Source: Mycobacterium sp. (GTDB lineage Bacteria > Actinomycetota > Actinomycetes > Mycobacteriales > Mycobacteriaceae). Taken from it: a stretch of DNA of 64,000 nucleotides. Position 1 is the stretch's first letter. The number at the start of each line of letters is the position of its first letter. Shown piece after piece: positions 26,226 to 34,967 of this stretch. The position numbers and the translations under genes are program-made. The stretch is from assembly GCF_004298145.1 (NCBI RefSeq), contig NZ_SCRH01000003.1, positions 29,487 through 93,486 of the forward strand, written 5' to 3'. Under the pieces are notes generated by a model that searched no databases, had not been told where the DNA came from, and worked only from the letters and a program-made list of their open reading frames with translations.

Positions 26226-26606
26226 ATGACGGAACACAACCACTACCAGCAGGTGCTGGACGACCTCAACCCACAGCACCGCGCCCTGCGCAAGATGATC
26301 CCGGACGTGTACCGGGGTTTTGCCGAGATGAGCAATGGCGCACTGACCTCGGGCGCCTTGGACAAAAAGTTCAAAGAGCTGATCGCGATGGCGATCGGCG
26401 TCGTAGCCGGATGTGACGGCTGTATTGCCTCCCACGCCCAGGGGGCGGCGCGCGCCGGCGCATCCAAGGAGGAGGCCGCCGAGGCGATCGGCGTCAGCAT
26501 CCTCATGCATGGTGGGCCGGCCACGATTTACGGTGCCCGTGCCTACACCGCTTTCTGCGAATTCGCCGACAAGACCTCGGATACCGTCCCGGGATCGCCC
26601 CAATGA
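26226..26606 (+). CDS. AhpD-like carboxymuconolactone decarboxylase family protein
   Basis: A 126-residue AhpD/CMD-fold protein with the redox motif CDGCIASHAQ: Cys63, Cys66 and His70 as in AhpD, so peroxidase or disulfide-reductase activity is more likely than lactone decarboxylation. ATG 26226 is chosen because the family starts here; no ribosome-binding site precedes it and a -10 hexamer is only 7 nt upstream, fitting a leaderless mRNA. Followed by thioredoxin and divergent from the SQR-like gene. Confidence 0.86.
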   Translation: MTEHNHYQQVLDDLNPQHRALRKMIPDVYRGFAEMSNGALTSGALDKKFKELIAMAIGVVAGCDGCIASHAQGAARAGASKEEAAEAIGVSILMHGGPATIYGARAYTAFCEFADKTSDTVPGSPQ

Positions 26607-26654
26607 GTACGCCCGGTCGCGCGGGGCAGTTAGTCAGCCCGCGTGTCGGGGTCG

Positions 26655-26673
26655 CTGGGCCTCTTCGGCCCAG
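26655..26673 (+). terminator. perfect hairpin between AhpD-like and thioredoxin genes
   Basis: CTGGGCC and GGCCCAG pair perfectly over a TCTTC loop. It lies in the 104-bp gap before the thioredoxin ATG at 26711. It may reduce read-through or mark a processing site so the two genes are expressed at different levels. Confidence 0.45.
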
Positions 26674-26710
26674 ATCCCGTCGTAACCTTCACAACCCGAA
26701 AGGAACAACC

Positions 26711-27085
26711 ATGACCGTCAAAACACTGACCGGCGCCGATTTCGAGTCGACGATACTTGCGAGCCCCGTCGTGCTCGTTGACTTCTGGGCCCCGTGGTGC
26801 GGACCATGCCGGGCATTCGCCCCGGTCTTCGAACGGTCCGCGGAAAATCACCCGGACGTCGTCCACGCCAAGGTGGACACCGATACCGAGCGCGAATTGG
26901 CGGCGACCGTAGGCATCCGCTCCGTGCCGACCATCATGGCGTTCCGGGAGGGCATCCTCGTTTACAGCCAGCCGGGAGCAATGTCAGCGGTGGTGCTGGA
27001 CAACTTGATCGACAAGATCAAGGGTCTTGACATGGAGCGGGCGCGCGCTCAGATCGCTGAGCGCAAAGCTGCCGTGAAGGCATAG
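26711..27085 (+). CDS. thioredoxin
   Basis: A 124-residue thioredoxin with the WCGPC active site (Cys30 and Cys33) and the cis-Pro segment SVPTIMAF. A C-terminal extension of about 15 residues (MERARAQIAERKAAVKA) forms an extra charged helix. ATG 26711 has AAGGAAC in front. Likely the reductant for the AhpD-like protein or a persulfide acceptor for the SQR-like flavoprotein; both are inferred from context. Confidence 0.93.
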   Translation: MTVKTLTGADFESTILASPVVLVDFWAPWCGPCRAFAPVFERSAENHPDVVHAKVDTDTERELAATVGIRSVPTIMAFREGILVYSQPGAMSAVVLDNLIDKIKGLDMERARAQIAERKAAVKA

Positions 27086-27121
27086 TGGTCCAGCCGCTTT
27101 CCTGAAGAGTAGTGAGCCACC

Positions 27122-27253
27122 ATGTGCTACCCCATACGCTGCCGCCGCTGCGGCAACATCACCTGGGCGGGTTGCGGCCAGCATGCCGAGAGCGTGATGA
27201 AACGCGTGCCCGCTGACCAACGATGCACCTGCAGCCATAGCACCGCCAGATAG
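27122..27253 (+). CDS. tiny Cys-rich (zinc-ribbon-like) protein after thioredoxin
   Basis: A 43-residue protein: MCYPIRCRRCGNITWAGCGQ at the start and RCTCSH near the end. Cys7/Cys10 form a CxxC knuckle, Cys18 follows, and Cys35/Cys37 form CxC, a pattern suited to one zinc or to thiol exchange. The same arrangement (MCYPxxCxxCGxxTWAGCGxH) is one I recognise from small actinobacterial proteins next to thioredoxins. It starts 36 bp after the thioredoxin stop and ends 11 bp before the convergent thiolase-like gene. Function unknown. Confidence 0.72.
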   Translation: MCYPIRCRRCGNITWAGCGQHAESVMKRVPADQRCTCSHSTAR

Positions 27254-27264
27254 CGCACCCCTGG

Positions 27265-28422
27265 TCAGGTCGTCAGGATGGTCGCCGCGGCGGTGCCCGG
27301 CGCGCCATAGAGCTGAGCGAACCCGACCCGCGGCTCACCCGGTACTTGGCGATCGCCTGCCTCGCCGCGAAGTTGGCGCACCAGTTCATGAATCTGGCGC
27401 AGGCCGGACGCCCCGATCGGTTCGCCGTTGGCGATCAGCCCGCCGTCGGTGTTGATCGGCATCGAACCGCGGATCTCGGTGGCACCGCCGGCCAGCAGCT
27501 TCTCCTGCTCGCCGTCGGCGCAGAAGCCGCATTCGGCCATGTGGATGATCTCCGCGCCGGCGTCGGTGTCCTGCAGCTGAATGACGTCGACGTCTTCCGG
27601 TGCCACACCGGCCTTTTCGAACGCGGCTTTGGCCGCATACACGGTCGGCGCCACATCCTCGTCGACCGGGGCGAAGGTGGTGTTCACCTCGTAGGCCCCG
27701 TAACGGCGGGTGCGCACCTCGACCGCACGCAGGAAGATCGGCTTGGCGGCGTAGCGGTGCGCGATGTCGGCGCGACACATGACCACGGCCGCCGCACCCT
27801 CGTCGGGCGCGCAGAACATGTACTGGGTGAGCGGGTAGTTCAGCATCGTCGAGTTGAGGATCTCGTCTTCCGGAATCGGCTTGCGCCGGAACGCGTTCGG
27901 ATTCCGCGCGCCGTTGCGGAAGTTCTTGGCGGCCACCTTGGCGAGGCTCTGCTGGGAGATGCCATGTTGGTGCAGGTAGCGGTTGGCTTTCATGCCGAAG
28001 AATTGGGTGGTGAGGTACTGCCCGTTCTCGGCGTACCAGCGCGGCATCCCCACCAAAGCCGGGTCCTCGGTGAAGGCGCCGCGCGGATGCTTGTCCAGGC
28101 CGATGGCGATCCCGATGTCGTAGTCGCCCAGCCGGATTCCGTCGGCGCAGGACTTGGCGGCGCTGGCCGCGGTCGCGCAGGCGTTGAACACGTTGGTGAA
28201 GGGGATGCCCGAGAGCCCGACCATGGCGACGATCGCGTCGGGATTGGCGACCGTCCAGCTGCCCCCGGTAGCGGCTTGAATGTCCTTCCACTCGATACCC
28301 GCGTCGTCGACGGCGAGCCGGATGGCGTCGACGCCCATCTCCATAGCGGACTTGCCCTCGAAACGACCGAATGGGTGCAGACCCACGCCGATGATCGCGA
28401 CGTCACTGTTGCTGGTGGTCAA
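27265..28422 (-). CDS. thiolase-like / lipid-transfer (SCP2-type) protein with altered active site
   Basis: A 385-residue thiolase-fold protein. The nucleophile Cys82 is in [12 protein letters not shown]. The C-terminal histidine motif NGHPxGASG reads NGEPIGASG (Glu334 for His), and the last Cys motif reads YGAPGTA without Cys. It therefore keeps one of the three classical residues, as in lipid-transfer proteins of the Ltp type, some of which are retro-aldolases. Start is TTG 28422, giving a TTGA overlap with the CoA-transferase; the frame continues upstream inside that gene without support. Last gene of a P450-CoA-transferase-thiolase operon. Confidence 0.82.
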   Translation of the reverse strand: MTTSNSDVAIIGVGLHPFGRFEGKSAMEMGVDAIRLAVDDAGIEWKDIQAATGGSWTVANPDAIVAMVGLSGIPFTNVFNACATAASAAKSCADGIRLGDYDIGIAIGLDKHPRGAFTEDPALVGMPRWYAENGQYLTTQFFGMKANRYLHQHGISQQSLAKVAAKNFRNGARNPNAFRRKPIPEDEILNSTMLNYPLTQYMFCAPDEGAAAVVMCRADIAHRYAAKPIFLRAVEVRTRRYGAYEVNTTFAPVDEDVAPTVYAAKAAFEKAGVAPEDVDVIQLQDTDAGAEIIHMAECGFCADGEQEKLLAGGATEIRGSMPINTDGGLIANGEPIGASGLRQIHELVRQLRGEAGDRQVPGEPRVGFAQLYGAPGTAAATILTT

Positions 28423-29645
28423 GCGATGGCTCCTGACTCTTTCAGTTCGGCGATGCGGTCCCAGTCCATCCCGAGCTCCATCAGGACGATTTCGGTGTGC
28501 TCGGACGCCTGCGGGGCCCGGGTGGTGACGAGCGGTTCGTGGTTGAACTGCACCGGCCCGCGGACGACCTTGAACGGTGCGCCGCCGCCGGCGAGCTCGA
28601 CCTCGCTGATCATGTCGTTGGCAAGCGCCTGCTCGTCGGCGACCAGGTCGATGAGGCTCTGGAACGGCGCCCACTGGCCCTTCATCGTCTTGAGGTGCTG
28701 GCGCCAGTAGTCAAAGGACTTGCCGGCGAAGGCCTTTGAGATCAGCTCGGCGGCCGCGTCGGCGTTCTGGATCAACGGGAGGACGTCGGCGAAGCGAGGG
28801 TCGTCGGCCGCTTCGGGGATGCCGAGGTGCTCGAACGTGTCGCGGATCAACCCGGTCGGGCTGATGATGCACAGGTTGATGGTGCCGCCGTCGGAGGTTT
28901 CGTAGTTGCCCATGAAGGGATTCACCGACGGTGCGCCCGAACCCGGCATGGGCGTGCGCATGACTTCGCCGGTCTCCATGCCCTGCGTCACGCTCGCGCC
29001 CGCCGCCCACCAAGCCGTGCTCAGCAGCGACACGTCGAGCTCGACCGCTTCGCCGGTGCGCTCGCGATGCAGCAGCGCGGCCGAGATGCCGCCGGCAATG
29101 AACATGCCGCCGATGGAGTCGCCGAACGCGGGAATGCCCTGTCCCAGTGCGCCGCCCAATTCCTCGGGCGTCAGCGCGTACCCCACGCCGCTGCGCGTCC
29201 AGAACGCCGTGCCATCATAGCCGCCGATGTCACGCTCGGCCCCCTTGTCGCCGTAGGCGCTGCCGCGGGCATACACGATGTTCGGGTTCACGGCGCGAAT
29301 GTGCTCCACGTCGAACTTGTGCTTCTGCCGCTGCGCGGGCATGTAGTTGGTCAGGAACACATCCGCGGTCTTGGCTAATTCGTAGATCACTTCCTGACCG
29401 CCCGGCGTGGAGACGTCGATCCCGACGCTGCGCTTGCCCCGGTTGGGATGTTCCATCAGCGGATGCCGCTCCGGGTCAACCTGGATGCCCCCCATATTGA
29501 GAAAGCCACGCTGGGTGTCCCCGCGCGCCGGGTGCTCGACCTTGATGACGTCGGCGCCCCAGTCGGCGAGGATCGCACCGGCGGCGGGGACGAACGTGAA
29601 CTGCGCAACCTCGAGGACCCGAAAGCCCTGCATTACCTTCACCAT
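28419..29645 (-). CDS. CaiB/BaiF family CoA-transferase
   Basis: A 408-residue class III CoA-transferase: [30 protein letters not shown] at the start (as family), [12 protein letters not shown], and [13 protein letters not shown], in which the Asp is placed like the catalytic Asp of formyl-CoA transferase. ATG 29645 is chosen, 10 bp after the P450 stop; the frame extends into the P450 with no support. Likely charges the P450 product with CoA before the thiolase-like step. Confidence 0.9.
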   Translation of the reverse strand: MVKVMQGFRVLEVAQFTFVPAAGAILADWGADVIKVEHPARGDTQRGFLNMGGIQVDPERHPLMEHPNRGKRSVGIDVSTPGGQEVIYELAKTADVFLTNYMPAQRQKHKFDVEHIRAVNPNIVYARGSAYGDKGAERDIGGYDGTAFWTRSGVGYALTPEELGGALGQGIPAFGDSIGGMFIAGGISAALLHRERTGEAVELDVSLLSTAWWAAGASVTQGMETGEVMRTPMPGSGAPSVNPFMGNYETSDGGTINLCIISPTGLIRDTFEHLGIPEAADDPRFADVLPLIQNADAAAELISKAFAGKSFDYWRQHLKTMKGQWAPFQSLIDLVADEQALANDMISEVELAGGGAPFKVVRGPVQFNHEPLVTTRAPQASEHTEIVLMELGMDWDRIAELKESGAIA

Positions 29646-29655
29646 TCCCGGGACC

Positions 29656-30864
29656 CTACTTCGCGTCGAACGTAACCGGAAGCGCGGTCGGTGAACGGAA
29701 CGGCTGACCGTGGATATGCGGGTCGCCATCGGTGAGCAGGTTGATGTCGGTCACCCGATCCAACAGACATTCGAGGGCGACCCGGGTCTCCATGCGCGCG
29801 AGGTGCAGACCCAGGCAGGTGTGCTCGCCGGCGGCAAACGAGATGTGCGGCACGTGCGCACGGAAGATATCGAATTCTTCCGGGCGCTCCCAGCGGTGTC
29901 CGTCGCGGTTTGCCGAGCCGATGCACACGTCGACCACCGAACGCGCCGGGATCTTGATGCCCTCCAATTCGGTGTCCTCGGAGGTGAACCGCTGCACGGT
30001 GGTCAAGGGCGTCTCAACGCGCAGACCCTCCTCGATCGCCGGCGCGATCAACGCGTGATCGGCCTGCAGCGCGGCGAGCTGTCCGGGGTGGGTGAGCAAC
30101 AGGAACAGCAGGTTGCCCGATGACCGGTAGGTGGTTTCCAGCCCGGCGGGCAGCAGCAGCCGCAGGAACGAGTAGATGGCTTCGTCGCTGAGCTTTTCGC
30201 CGTCGATCTCCGCGGTGACCAGGTCACCGATGATGTCCTCGGTCGGCTTGGCCTTGCGCGCTTCGATCTGCTCGAGGAAATAGTCCTTCAACGCCGCCGA
30301 CGCTTCGAAGGCGCGTTCGTAGCGGACCGCGTAACTGATCAGCTCCACCGCGCGCCGGTGGAACATGGGCAGGTCGTCTGCCGGCAGACCCAGCAATGTG
30401 GCGATGACCCGGGTGGGAAATTCGAACGTGAACTGGCGCACCAGATCGGCCCGGCCGGCGTCGATGAACTCATCGATGAGGGCGTTGCAGATCGGCCGCA
30501 CGACGGTGGGCTCCCAGCGGGCCAGGGCCTTGGACTTGAACGCCGCGGACACCAGATTGCGGTGGTCGCGATGCTTCTTGCCCTCCATGGCCAGGATGGT
30601 CGGCCCCATGAACAGCCCGATGGTGGTGTCGTACATCGCCGAACTGAACACCCGGCCGTCGCGAAACACCGTGTTCACCGCGTCGAACGACACCGCCGCG
30701 AAAGAGCGCTTGGGTCGCAGCGACTCGGGGGTTTTGGAATAGTCCATCACCGTGCCCCGAAAAACCCCGCCCTCGTTGCGCTTCTGCGCGAAAAAGGGGT
30801 ACGGGTCACGCAGGAAGTCGACGGGCTTGTCGTCGGTGCCGGCATCCTCAAGCTGACTTTCCAC
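29656..30864 (-). CDS. cytochrome P450
   Basis: A 402-residue soluble P450. I-helix oxygen-binding segment [12 protein letters not shown], the ExxR in EEGLRVETP, and heme loop [10 protein letters not shown] with Cys350 as iron ligand. GTG 30864 is preferred over GTG 30888 because it alone has a ribosome-binding site, and because 30888 lies almost at the predicted transcription start. Close paralogue of the P450 at 48717 (shared VTFEFPTR, EIDGEKL and [11 protein letters not shown] segments). Needs a ferredoxin and reductase, not found in the window. Controlled from site E. Confidence 0.9.
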   Translation of the reverse strand: MESQLEDAGTDDKPVDFLRDPYPFFAQKRNEGGVFRGTVMDYSKTPESLRPKRSFAAVSFDAVNTVFRDGRVFSSAMYDTTIGLFMGPTILAMEGKKHRDHRNLVSAAFKSKALARWEPTVVRPICNALIDEFIDAGRADLVRQFTFEFPTRVIATLLGLPADDLPMFHRRAVELISYAVRYERAFEASAALKDYFLEQIEARKAKPTEDIIGDLVTAEIDGEKLSDEAIYSFLRLLLPAGLETTYRSSGNLLFLLLTHPGQLAALQADHALIAPAIEEGLRVETPLTTVQRFTSEDTELEGIKIPARSVVDVCIGSANRDGHRWERPEEFDIFRAHVPHISFAAGEHTCLGLHLARMETRVALECLLDRVTDINLLTDGDPHIHGQPFRSPTALPVTFDAK

Positions 30865-30869
30865 GGCTG

Positions 30870-30876
30870 CTCTCCC
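30870..30876 (-). promoter_or_regulatory. ribosome-binding site that sets the P450 start
   Basis: GGGAGAG on the minus strand, 5 nt before the GTG at 30864. No such site precedes the alternative GTG at 30888, which sits 5 bp from the operator. Confidence 0.65.
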
Positions 30877-30893
30877 GGTCGGGTACACGGTCG

Positions 30894-30912
30894 TACTGTA
30901 AAGATTACAGTA
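30894..30912. promoter_or_regulatory. best copy of the shared palindromic operator (site E), between P450 and aldehyde dehydrogenase genes
   Basis: TACTGTAAAGATTACAGTA is a perfect inverted repeat: 8-bp arms, 3-bp centre. Each arm carries TACAGT reading outward (30906-30911 on plus, 30900-30895 on minus), fitting -10 hexamers for both divergent genes. Predicted transcript starts are near 30918 (plus) and 30888 (minus). The symmetry and length fit a TetR-type dimer. Confidence 0.78.
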
Positions 30913-30954
30913 GACTATATCGACTCGGCCACGGCTGCCGTAAGCTGTGCAGCC

Positions 30955-32451
30955 ATGGGTTCAGTTGACCGACAGGTTGGCGGTCCGGCCGGGCAGCAGC
31001 GGGCCGATTTGCAGGCGATGCTGGACCGGCAGCGGCGATCCTTTTCGGCCGAGGGTCCGCCCCCCGTCGCAGTCCGGCGCAACCGCATCGATCGCCTGAT
31101 GGCGTTGCTGCTGGACAACAGTGATGCGTTCATCGACGCCATGGCCGCCGACTACGGCACCAGGTCCAAGGCGGCCTCTCTGTTCACCGAGATCATCGGG
31201 ATCACCTCGGTGGTCGAGCACACCAGATCCCATGTGGCGCAATGGATGCGCCCGACCAAGCTGATGCCCGCCGCACGGCTGTGCGGCCTGCGGGCCGAAG
31301 TCCAGCCCACCCCGCTCGGCGTCGTCGGTGTGATCGGGCCGTGGAACTTCCCGGTCAACCTTGTGGTGCTGCCCGCATCGGCGGCTTTTGCGGCCGGCAA
31401 CCGGGTGATGATCAAGATGTCGGAGGTCACCGCGCACACCGCGGATCTGATGGCGGCGATCGCACCCAGGTACTTCGACGCGACCGAGCTCGATGTGGTC
31501 ACCGGCGGCGCCGACGTCGCGGCCGCCTTCTCGGAGCTGCCGTTCGATCGTCTGTTCTTCACCGGCTCACCGTCGGTGGGTGCGCTGGTGCAACGCGCGG
31601 CCGCCCAGAACCTCGTTCCGGTGACCCTGGAACTCGGCGGCAAGAACCCGGCGGTCGTCGCGCCGGGCGCCGACATCGCGCGGTCGGCATCCCGCATCAC
31701 CCGGGGGCGCATGGTCAACGGCGGTCAGGTGTGCGTCTGCCCCGATTACGTCCTGGTGCCCGACGACCACCTCGACGCCTTCGTCGACACCGCGCGCGAA
31801 ACCTTGCGCGGCATGTTCCCGACGGTCATTACCAACGCCGACTACTGCTCCAGCGTCAACCAGGCCAATTTCGACCGGGTGGTGCGGCTCATCGACGATG
31901 CGCGGGCGCACGGTGCTCGCGTGGAAACGATTGCCCCGAACGGGGAGTCATTGCCCGACCGTGCCAGCCGCAAGATCGCACCCACCATTGTCCGTGACGT
32001 CGACGACCGGATGCGGATCGCCGACGAGGAGGTCTTCGGCCCCGTGCTGGCCGTCCTGGGGTACTCCCGTCTGAACGAGGCGATCGACTACATCAACCGG
32101 CGGCCGGCGCCGCTGGTGGCCTACTGGTACGGCCCCGACGACGACGATTTCCGCACCTTTGTCCGCAGTACCCGCAGCGGCGGCGTCGCGCGCAATGATT
32201 TTGCGGCGCAGATGATTCCGTCCGGAGCTCCGTTCGGGGGAGTGGGTCGCAGCGGGATGGGCGCCTATCACGGCAAGGCCGGGTTCGATACGTTCAGTCA
32301 TTACCGCACCGTGGTCGGCAACGACCTGCCGTTCAGTATCACCGGGACCGCGGCGCCGCCGTTCGGCCGTTCGTTGCGGTTCTACGCCAATACCGCCCTG
32401 CGGATCGCGCGTGTCCGTACGCACCGCCGGCTGAAGGAGGCTGCGAAATGA
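30955..32451 (+). CDS. aldehyde dehydrogenase (coniferyl-aldehyde-dehydrogenase-like)
   Basis: A 498-residue NAD(P)-dependent aldehyde dehydrogenase of class 3-like type. PWNFPVNL cofactor segment, general base Glu226 in ELGGKNP, and catalytic Cys260 in NGGQVCVCPDYV. Ends with GVGRSGMGAYHGKAGFDTFSH as in coniferyl and fatty aldehyde dehydrogenases. ATG 30955 chosen; the frame runs upstream over the operator, which rules out a longer protein. Overlaps the next P450 by ATGA, so it may oxidise an aldehyde made by a P450 or by the alcohol dehydrogenase at 47563. Confidence 0.9.
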   Translation: MGSVDRQVGGPAGQQRADLQAMLDRQRRSFSAEGPPPVAVRRNRIDRLMALLLDNSDAFIDAMAADYGTRSKAASLFTEIIGITSVVEHTRSHVAQWMRPTKLMPAARLCGLRAEVQPTPLGVVGVIGPWNFPVNLVVLPASAAFAAGNRVMIKMSEVTAHTADLMAAIAPRYFDATELDVVTGGADVAAAFSELPFDRLFFTGSPSVGALVQRAAAQNLVPVTLELGGKNPAVVAPGADIARSASRITRGRMVNGGQVCVCPDYVLVPDDHLDAFVDTARETLRGMFPTVITNADYCSSVNQANFDRVVRLIDDARAHGARVETIAPNGESLPDRASRKIAPTIVRDVDDRMRIADEEVFGPVLAVLGYSRLNEAIDYINRRPAPLVAYWYGPDDDDFRTFVRSTRSGGVARNDFAAQMIPSGAPFGGVGRSGMGAYHGKAGFDTFSHYRTVVGNDLPFSITGTAAPPFGRSLRFYANTALRIARVRTHRRLKEAAK

Positions 32452-33653
32452 CGGTCGCCGAACTGGAATTCGATCCGTTCTCGGAGGACTTCTTCAACGG
32501 GCCGTACGAGACGTATCGCCGGATGCGTGAGGAAGCCCCGGTCTATTACAGCGAACGGTACGACTTTTACGCGCTGAGCCGGCACGTGGACGTCGCCGCG
32601 GCGTACAAGAACTTCGAGACGTACTCGTCGGCGCGCGGAGTGGACCTCGCGGCGGTGCGCTCTGAGGAACCCATGGGGCACAAGTCGATCATCATGATGG
32701 ACCCGCCCGAGCATCGGCACATGCGCGGACTGGTCAACAAGGTGTTCACCCCGCGCGCGATCGAAGCGATGCGCCCGCTGGTGACCGGCCTGGTCGACCG
32801 CCATCTCGGCGCCACCGACCCCGCGGGATTCGATGTCGTTCAGGACTTCTCGGCGTTGTTCCCCGTCGAAGTCATCACGACGATGCTCGGGGTACCGCAG
32901 GAGGATCGTCAGCAGATCCGGCTGTGGCTCGACGAATTCCTGCACCGCGAGCCGGGCGAGGTCGAGATGTCAGAGGCGGGCTTCCAGGCCGCCACGCAAA
33001 TGGCGATCGCCTACTACCAGCTGGTGACGAAGCGCAGGGCCGATCCGCGTAACGACATGATCAGTGCCTTGGTGGCGGCCCGGGTGGAACGCGAGAACGG
33101 TGAGCTGACCGCGTTGGACAACATCGAAATCGCCCAGTTCGCCGTGTTGTTGGGTGGGGCGGGCGCCGAGACGGTGACCAAGCTGGTGGCCAACGCGGTG
33201 GTGTTGTGTGCCCGCCATCCCGAGCAATGGCAGAAGTTGCTCGACGACCGCAGCAGGATCCCCGCGGCGGTCGAAGAGGTGCTGCGCTACGAATCCCCGA
33301 ATCAGTACAACGTGCGCTGCTCGCGCGAAGACGTCACCCTGCACGGCGTCACCATCCCGGCCGGCAAACCGGTGTTCCTCCTACTGGGCTCGGCCAACCG
33401 TGATCCCGACGCGTGGACGAAGCCAGAAGTCTTCGACATCGACCGTGACCGCGCCGAGGCGCAGAACCTCGGATTCGGCTACGGGATCCACAGTTGCCTC
33501 GGGGCGGCACTGGCGCGCATGGAAAGCGCTGTCGCACTGCAGAAGTTGCTCGATCACATGCCGCGCTACGAGGTGGACTGGGCCGGCTGCCGTCGCGTCA
33601 ACATGCAAAACGTCGCCGGTTGGAACAACGTCCCCGTGCGGGTGCTGCCGTAA
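32448..33653 (+). CDS. cytochrome P450
   Basis: A 401-residue P450, from a different subfamily than the one across the operator. I-helix LLGGAGAETVTKL (Glu-Thr instead of Asp/Glu-Thr-Thr), ExxR in EEVLRYESP, and heme loop FGYGIHSCLG with Cys350. Coupled to the aldehyde dehydrogenase by ATGA. Its stop is directly adjacent to the stop of the convergent SDR gene. Redox partner not in the window. Confidence 0.93.
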   Translation: MTVAELEFDPFSEDFFNGPYETYRRMREEAPVYYSERYDFYALSRHVDVAAAYKNFETYSSARGVDLAAVRSEEPMGHKSIIMMDPPEHRHMRGLVNKVFTPRAIEAMRPLVTGLVDRHLGATDPAGFDVVQDFSALFPVEVITTMLGVPQEDRQQIRLWLDEFLHREPGEVEMSEAGFQAATQMAIAYYQLVTKRRADPRNDMISALVAARVERENGELTALDNIEIAQFAVLLGGAGAETVTKLVANAVVLCARHPEQWQKLLDDRSRIPAAVEEVLRYESPNQYNVRCSREDVTLHGVTIPAGKPVFLLLGSANRDPDAWTKPEVFDIDRDRAEAQNLGFGYGIHSCLGAALARMESAVALQKLLDHMPRYEVDWAGCRRVNMQNVAGWNNVPVRVLP

Positions 33654-34496
33654 TCAGCGGCCGGTGCGCCCCGAGCGGGAGTTCGTCACTCTCGCGGCAT
33701 AGGCCTGCAGAGCAGCGTAGTGCGCGCCCAGCAGCCGGGGCATCGCCGCCATCGCGCGTCCATCGGGTCCGATGAGGATTCTGGCCCGGTTCTTCTCGGC
33801 CCCCCGGAGAATGAGGCGCGCCGCCTTCTCGGGAGAGGTGAGCGCCGCGCGGGCGAAGAGTTTCGCCGCCATCTCGGGATCCTCGGTATCGGCGGCGCGC
33901 ATGTTGGTCCCGAAGTTGGTTCGGACCACCCCGGGGTGCACGCAGTGCACCGTCACCGGATGGCGTTCGATGATCATCTCCTGGCGAAGCGCCTCCGTGA
34001 AACCGCGCACCGCAAACTTCGCCGTGCTGTAGGCGCCCTGATAGGGCACCGCGATCAGTCCGAAGGCGCTGGACAGGTTGACCAACCGCGCGGGGCGCTC
34101 CGAAGTGCCGGACTCGATCAGCTGCGGCAGGAACGCCTTGGTCCCATTGACGACGCCGCCGACGTTGATGCCGATGAGCCAATCGAAGTCGGTCCACGAC
34201 ATGTCGGCCACGCTCGCGAACAGGTCAACTCCGGCGTTGTTGAACAACATTGAGGCGGGCCCGAGCTGCCGGCGCACGTCCTCGGCGAAGCCCAACACCG
34301 CTTCCCGGTCCGCCACGTCGACCCGGTACCCTGTGACCTGGCCGGGCGGGCACGCCGCCCGGGTCTCGGCCAGGCCCTTTTCGTCGATGTCGGACGCCGC
34401 GACGTGCGCCCCGTCCGCGGTGAGCGCCCGCGTCAACGCGCGGCCGATACCGGAGCCGGCACCGGTGACGACGGCGATGCGCTCCTGGTATTTCAT
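33654..34496 (-). CDS. short-chain dehydrogenase/reductase
   Basis: A 280-residue classical SDR: TGAGSGIGRAL (cofactor), NNAGVD, catalytic Ser in NLSSAFG and YSTAKFA for YxxxK. ASDIDEKG after strand 2 suggests NAD preference (acidic residue). A C-terminal extension of about 40 residues is basic. The ATG overlaps the stop that the SRPBCC gene would have without its frameshift (ATGA), so the SDR was translationally coupled to it. Last gene of a six-gene minus-strand operon. Confidence 0.9.
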   Translation of the reverse strand: MKYQERIAVVTGAGSGIGRALTRALTADGAHVAASDIDEKGLAETRAACPPGQVTGYRVDVADREAVLGFAEDVRRQLGPASMLFNNAGVDLFASVADMSWTDFDWLIGINVGGVVNGTKAFLPQLIESGTSERPARLVNLSSAFGLIAVPYQGAYSTAKFAVRGFTEALRQEMIIERHPVTVHCVHPGVVRTNFGTNMRAADTEDPEMAAKLFARAALTSPEKAARLILRGAEKNRARILIGPDGRAMAAMPRLLGAHYAALQAYAARVTNSRSGRTGR

Positions 34497-34965
34497 GAAT
34501 TCCCCGCTTCCACAATCGCTTTGATCCGGCCCACCGAAAGATCAAGGTTTTTTGCAGATCCTGACGACGATCCCGGACGAACAAGAACAGGTGCTCGAAC
34601 ACCAGGGCGGCCAAAGGCAACCGAACGCACATCCGGAACTCTTCGGTGAGACGCGTTGCGCCGGCGGTGGAACCGGGCTCGATGACGTACGTCCACTGCG
34701 TCCAGTCCCCACCCATGGCCTGAACGACGAAGGAGAATCTCTGTCCCGGTGCGGCGTCGACGACGTTCGCCACGGTGCGCCACCGGCCGAGCCGGCGGTG
34801 ATTCCACGCTCGGAAGCGATCCGGTGCCAGCCACTCCGCCCGTGTCGTCTCGGGGCTCCACTCGGGGATTCGCGTGACGTCGGAGACGACGGCGTAGATC
34901 TGGTCCGCAGAGGCTCGCACTTCGGTCGATGCCGTGAGCGTCTCGTCCTTCTGCAGCAGTGGCAT
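34493..34965 (-). pseudogene. SRPBCC-family protein with a one-base frameshift
   Basis: The first 134 or so residues, from MPLLQKDETLTASTEV, form a START/polyketide-cyclase-like (SRPBCC) domain for binding hydrophobic ligands. At a run of six A on the coding strand (34548-34553) the frame leaves the expected path. One extra A restores QKNLDLSVGRIKAIVEAGNS and a stop at 34493-34495 that overlaps the SDR ATG exactly. Without it the frame runs on into the SDR gene to 34225. This is a recent deletion, an assembly error, or slippage at the A-run. It may bind a substrate for the Rieske oxygenase operon. Confidence 0.75.
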
Positions 34966-34967
34966 TT

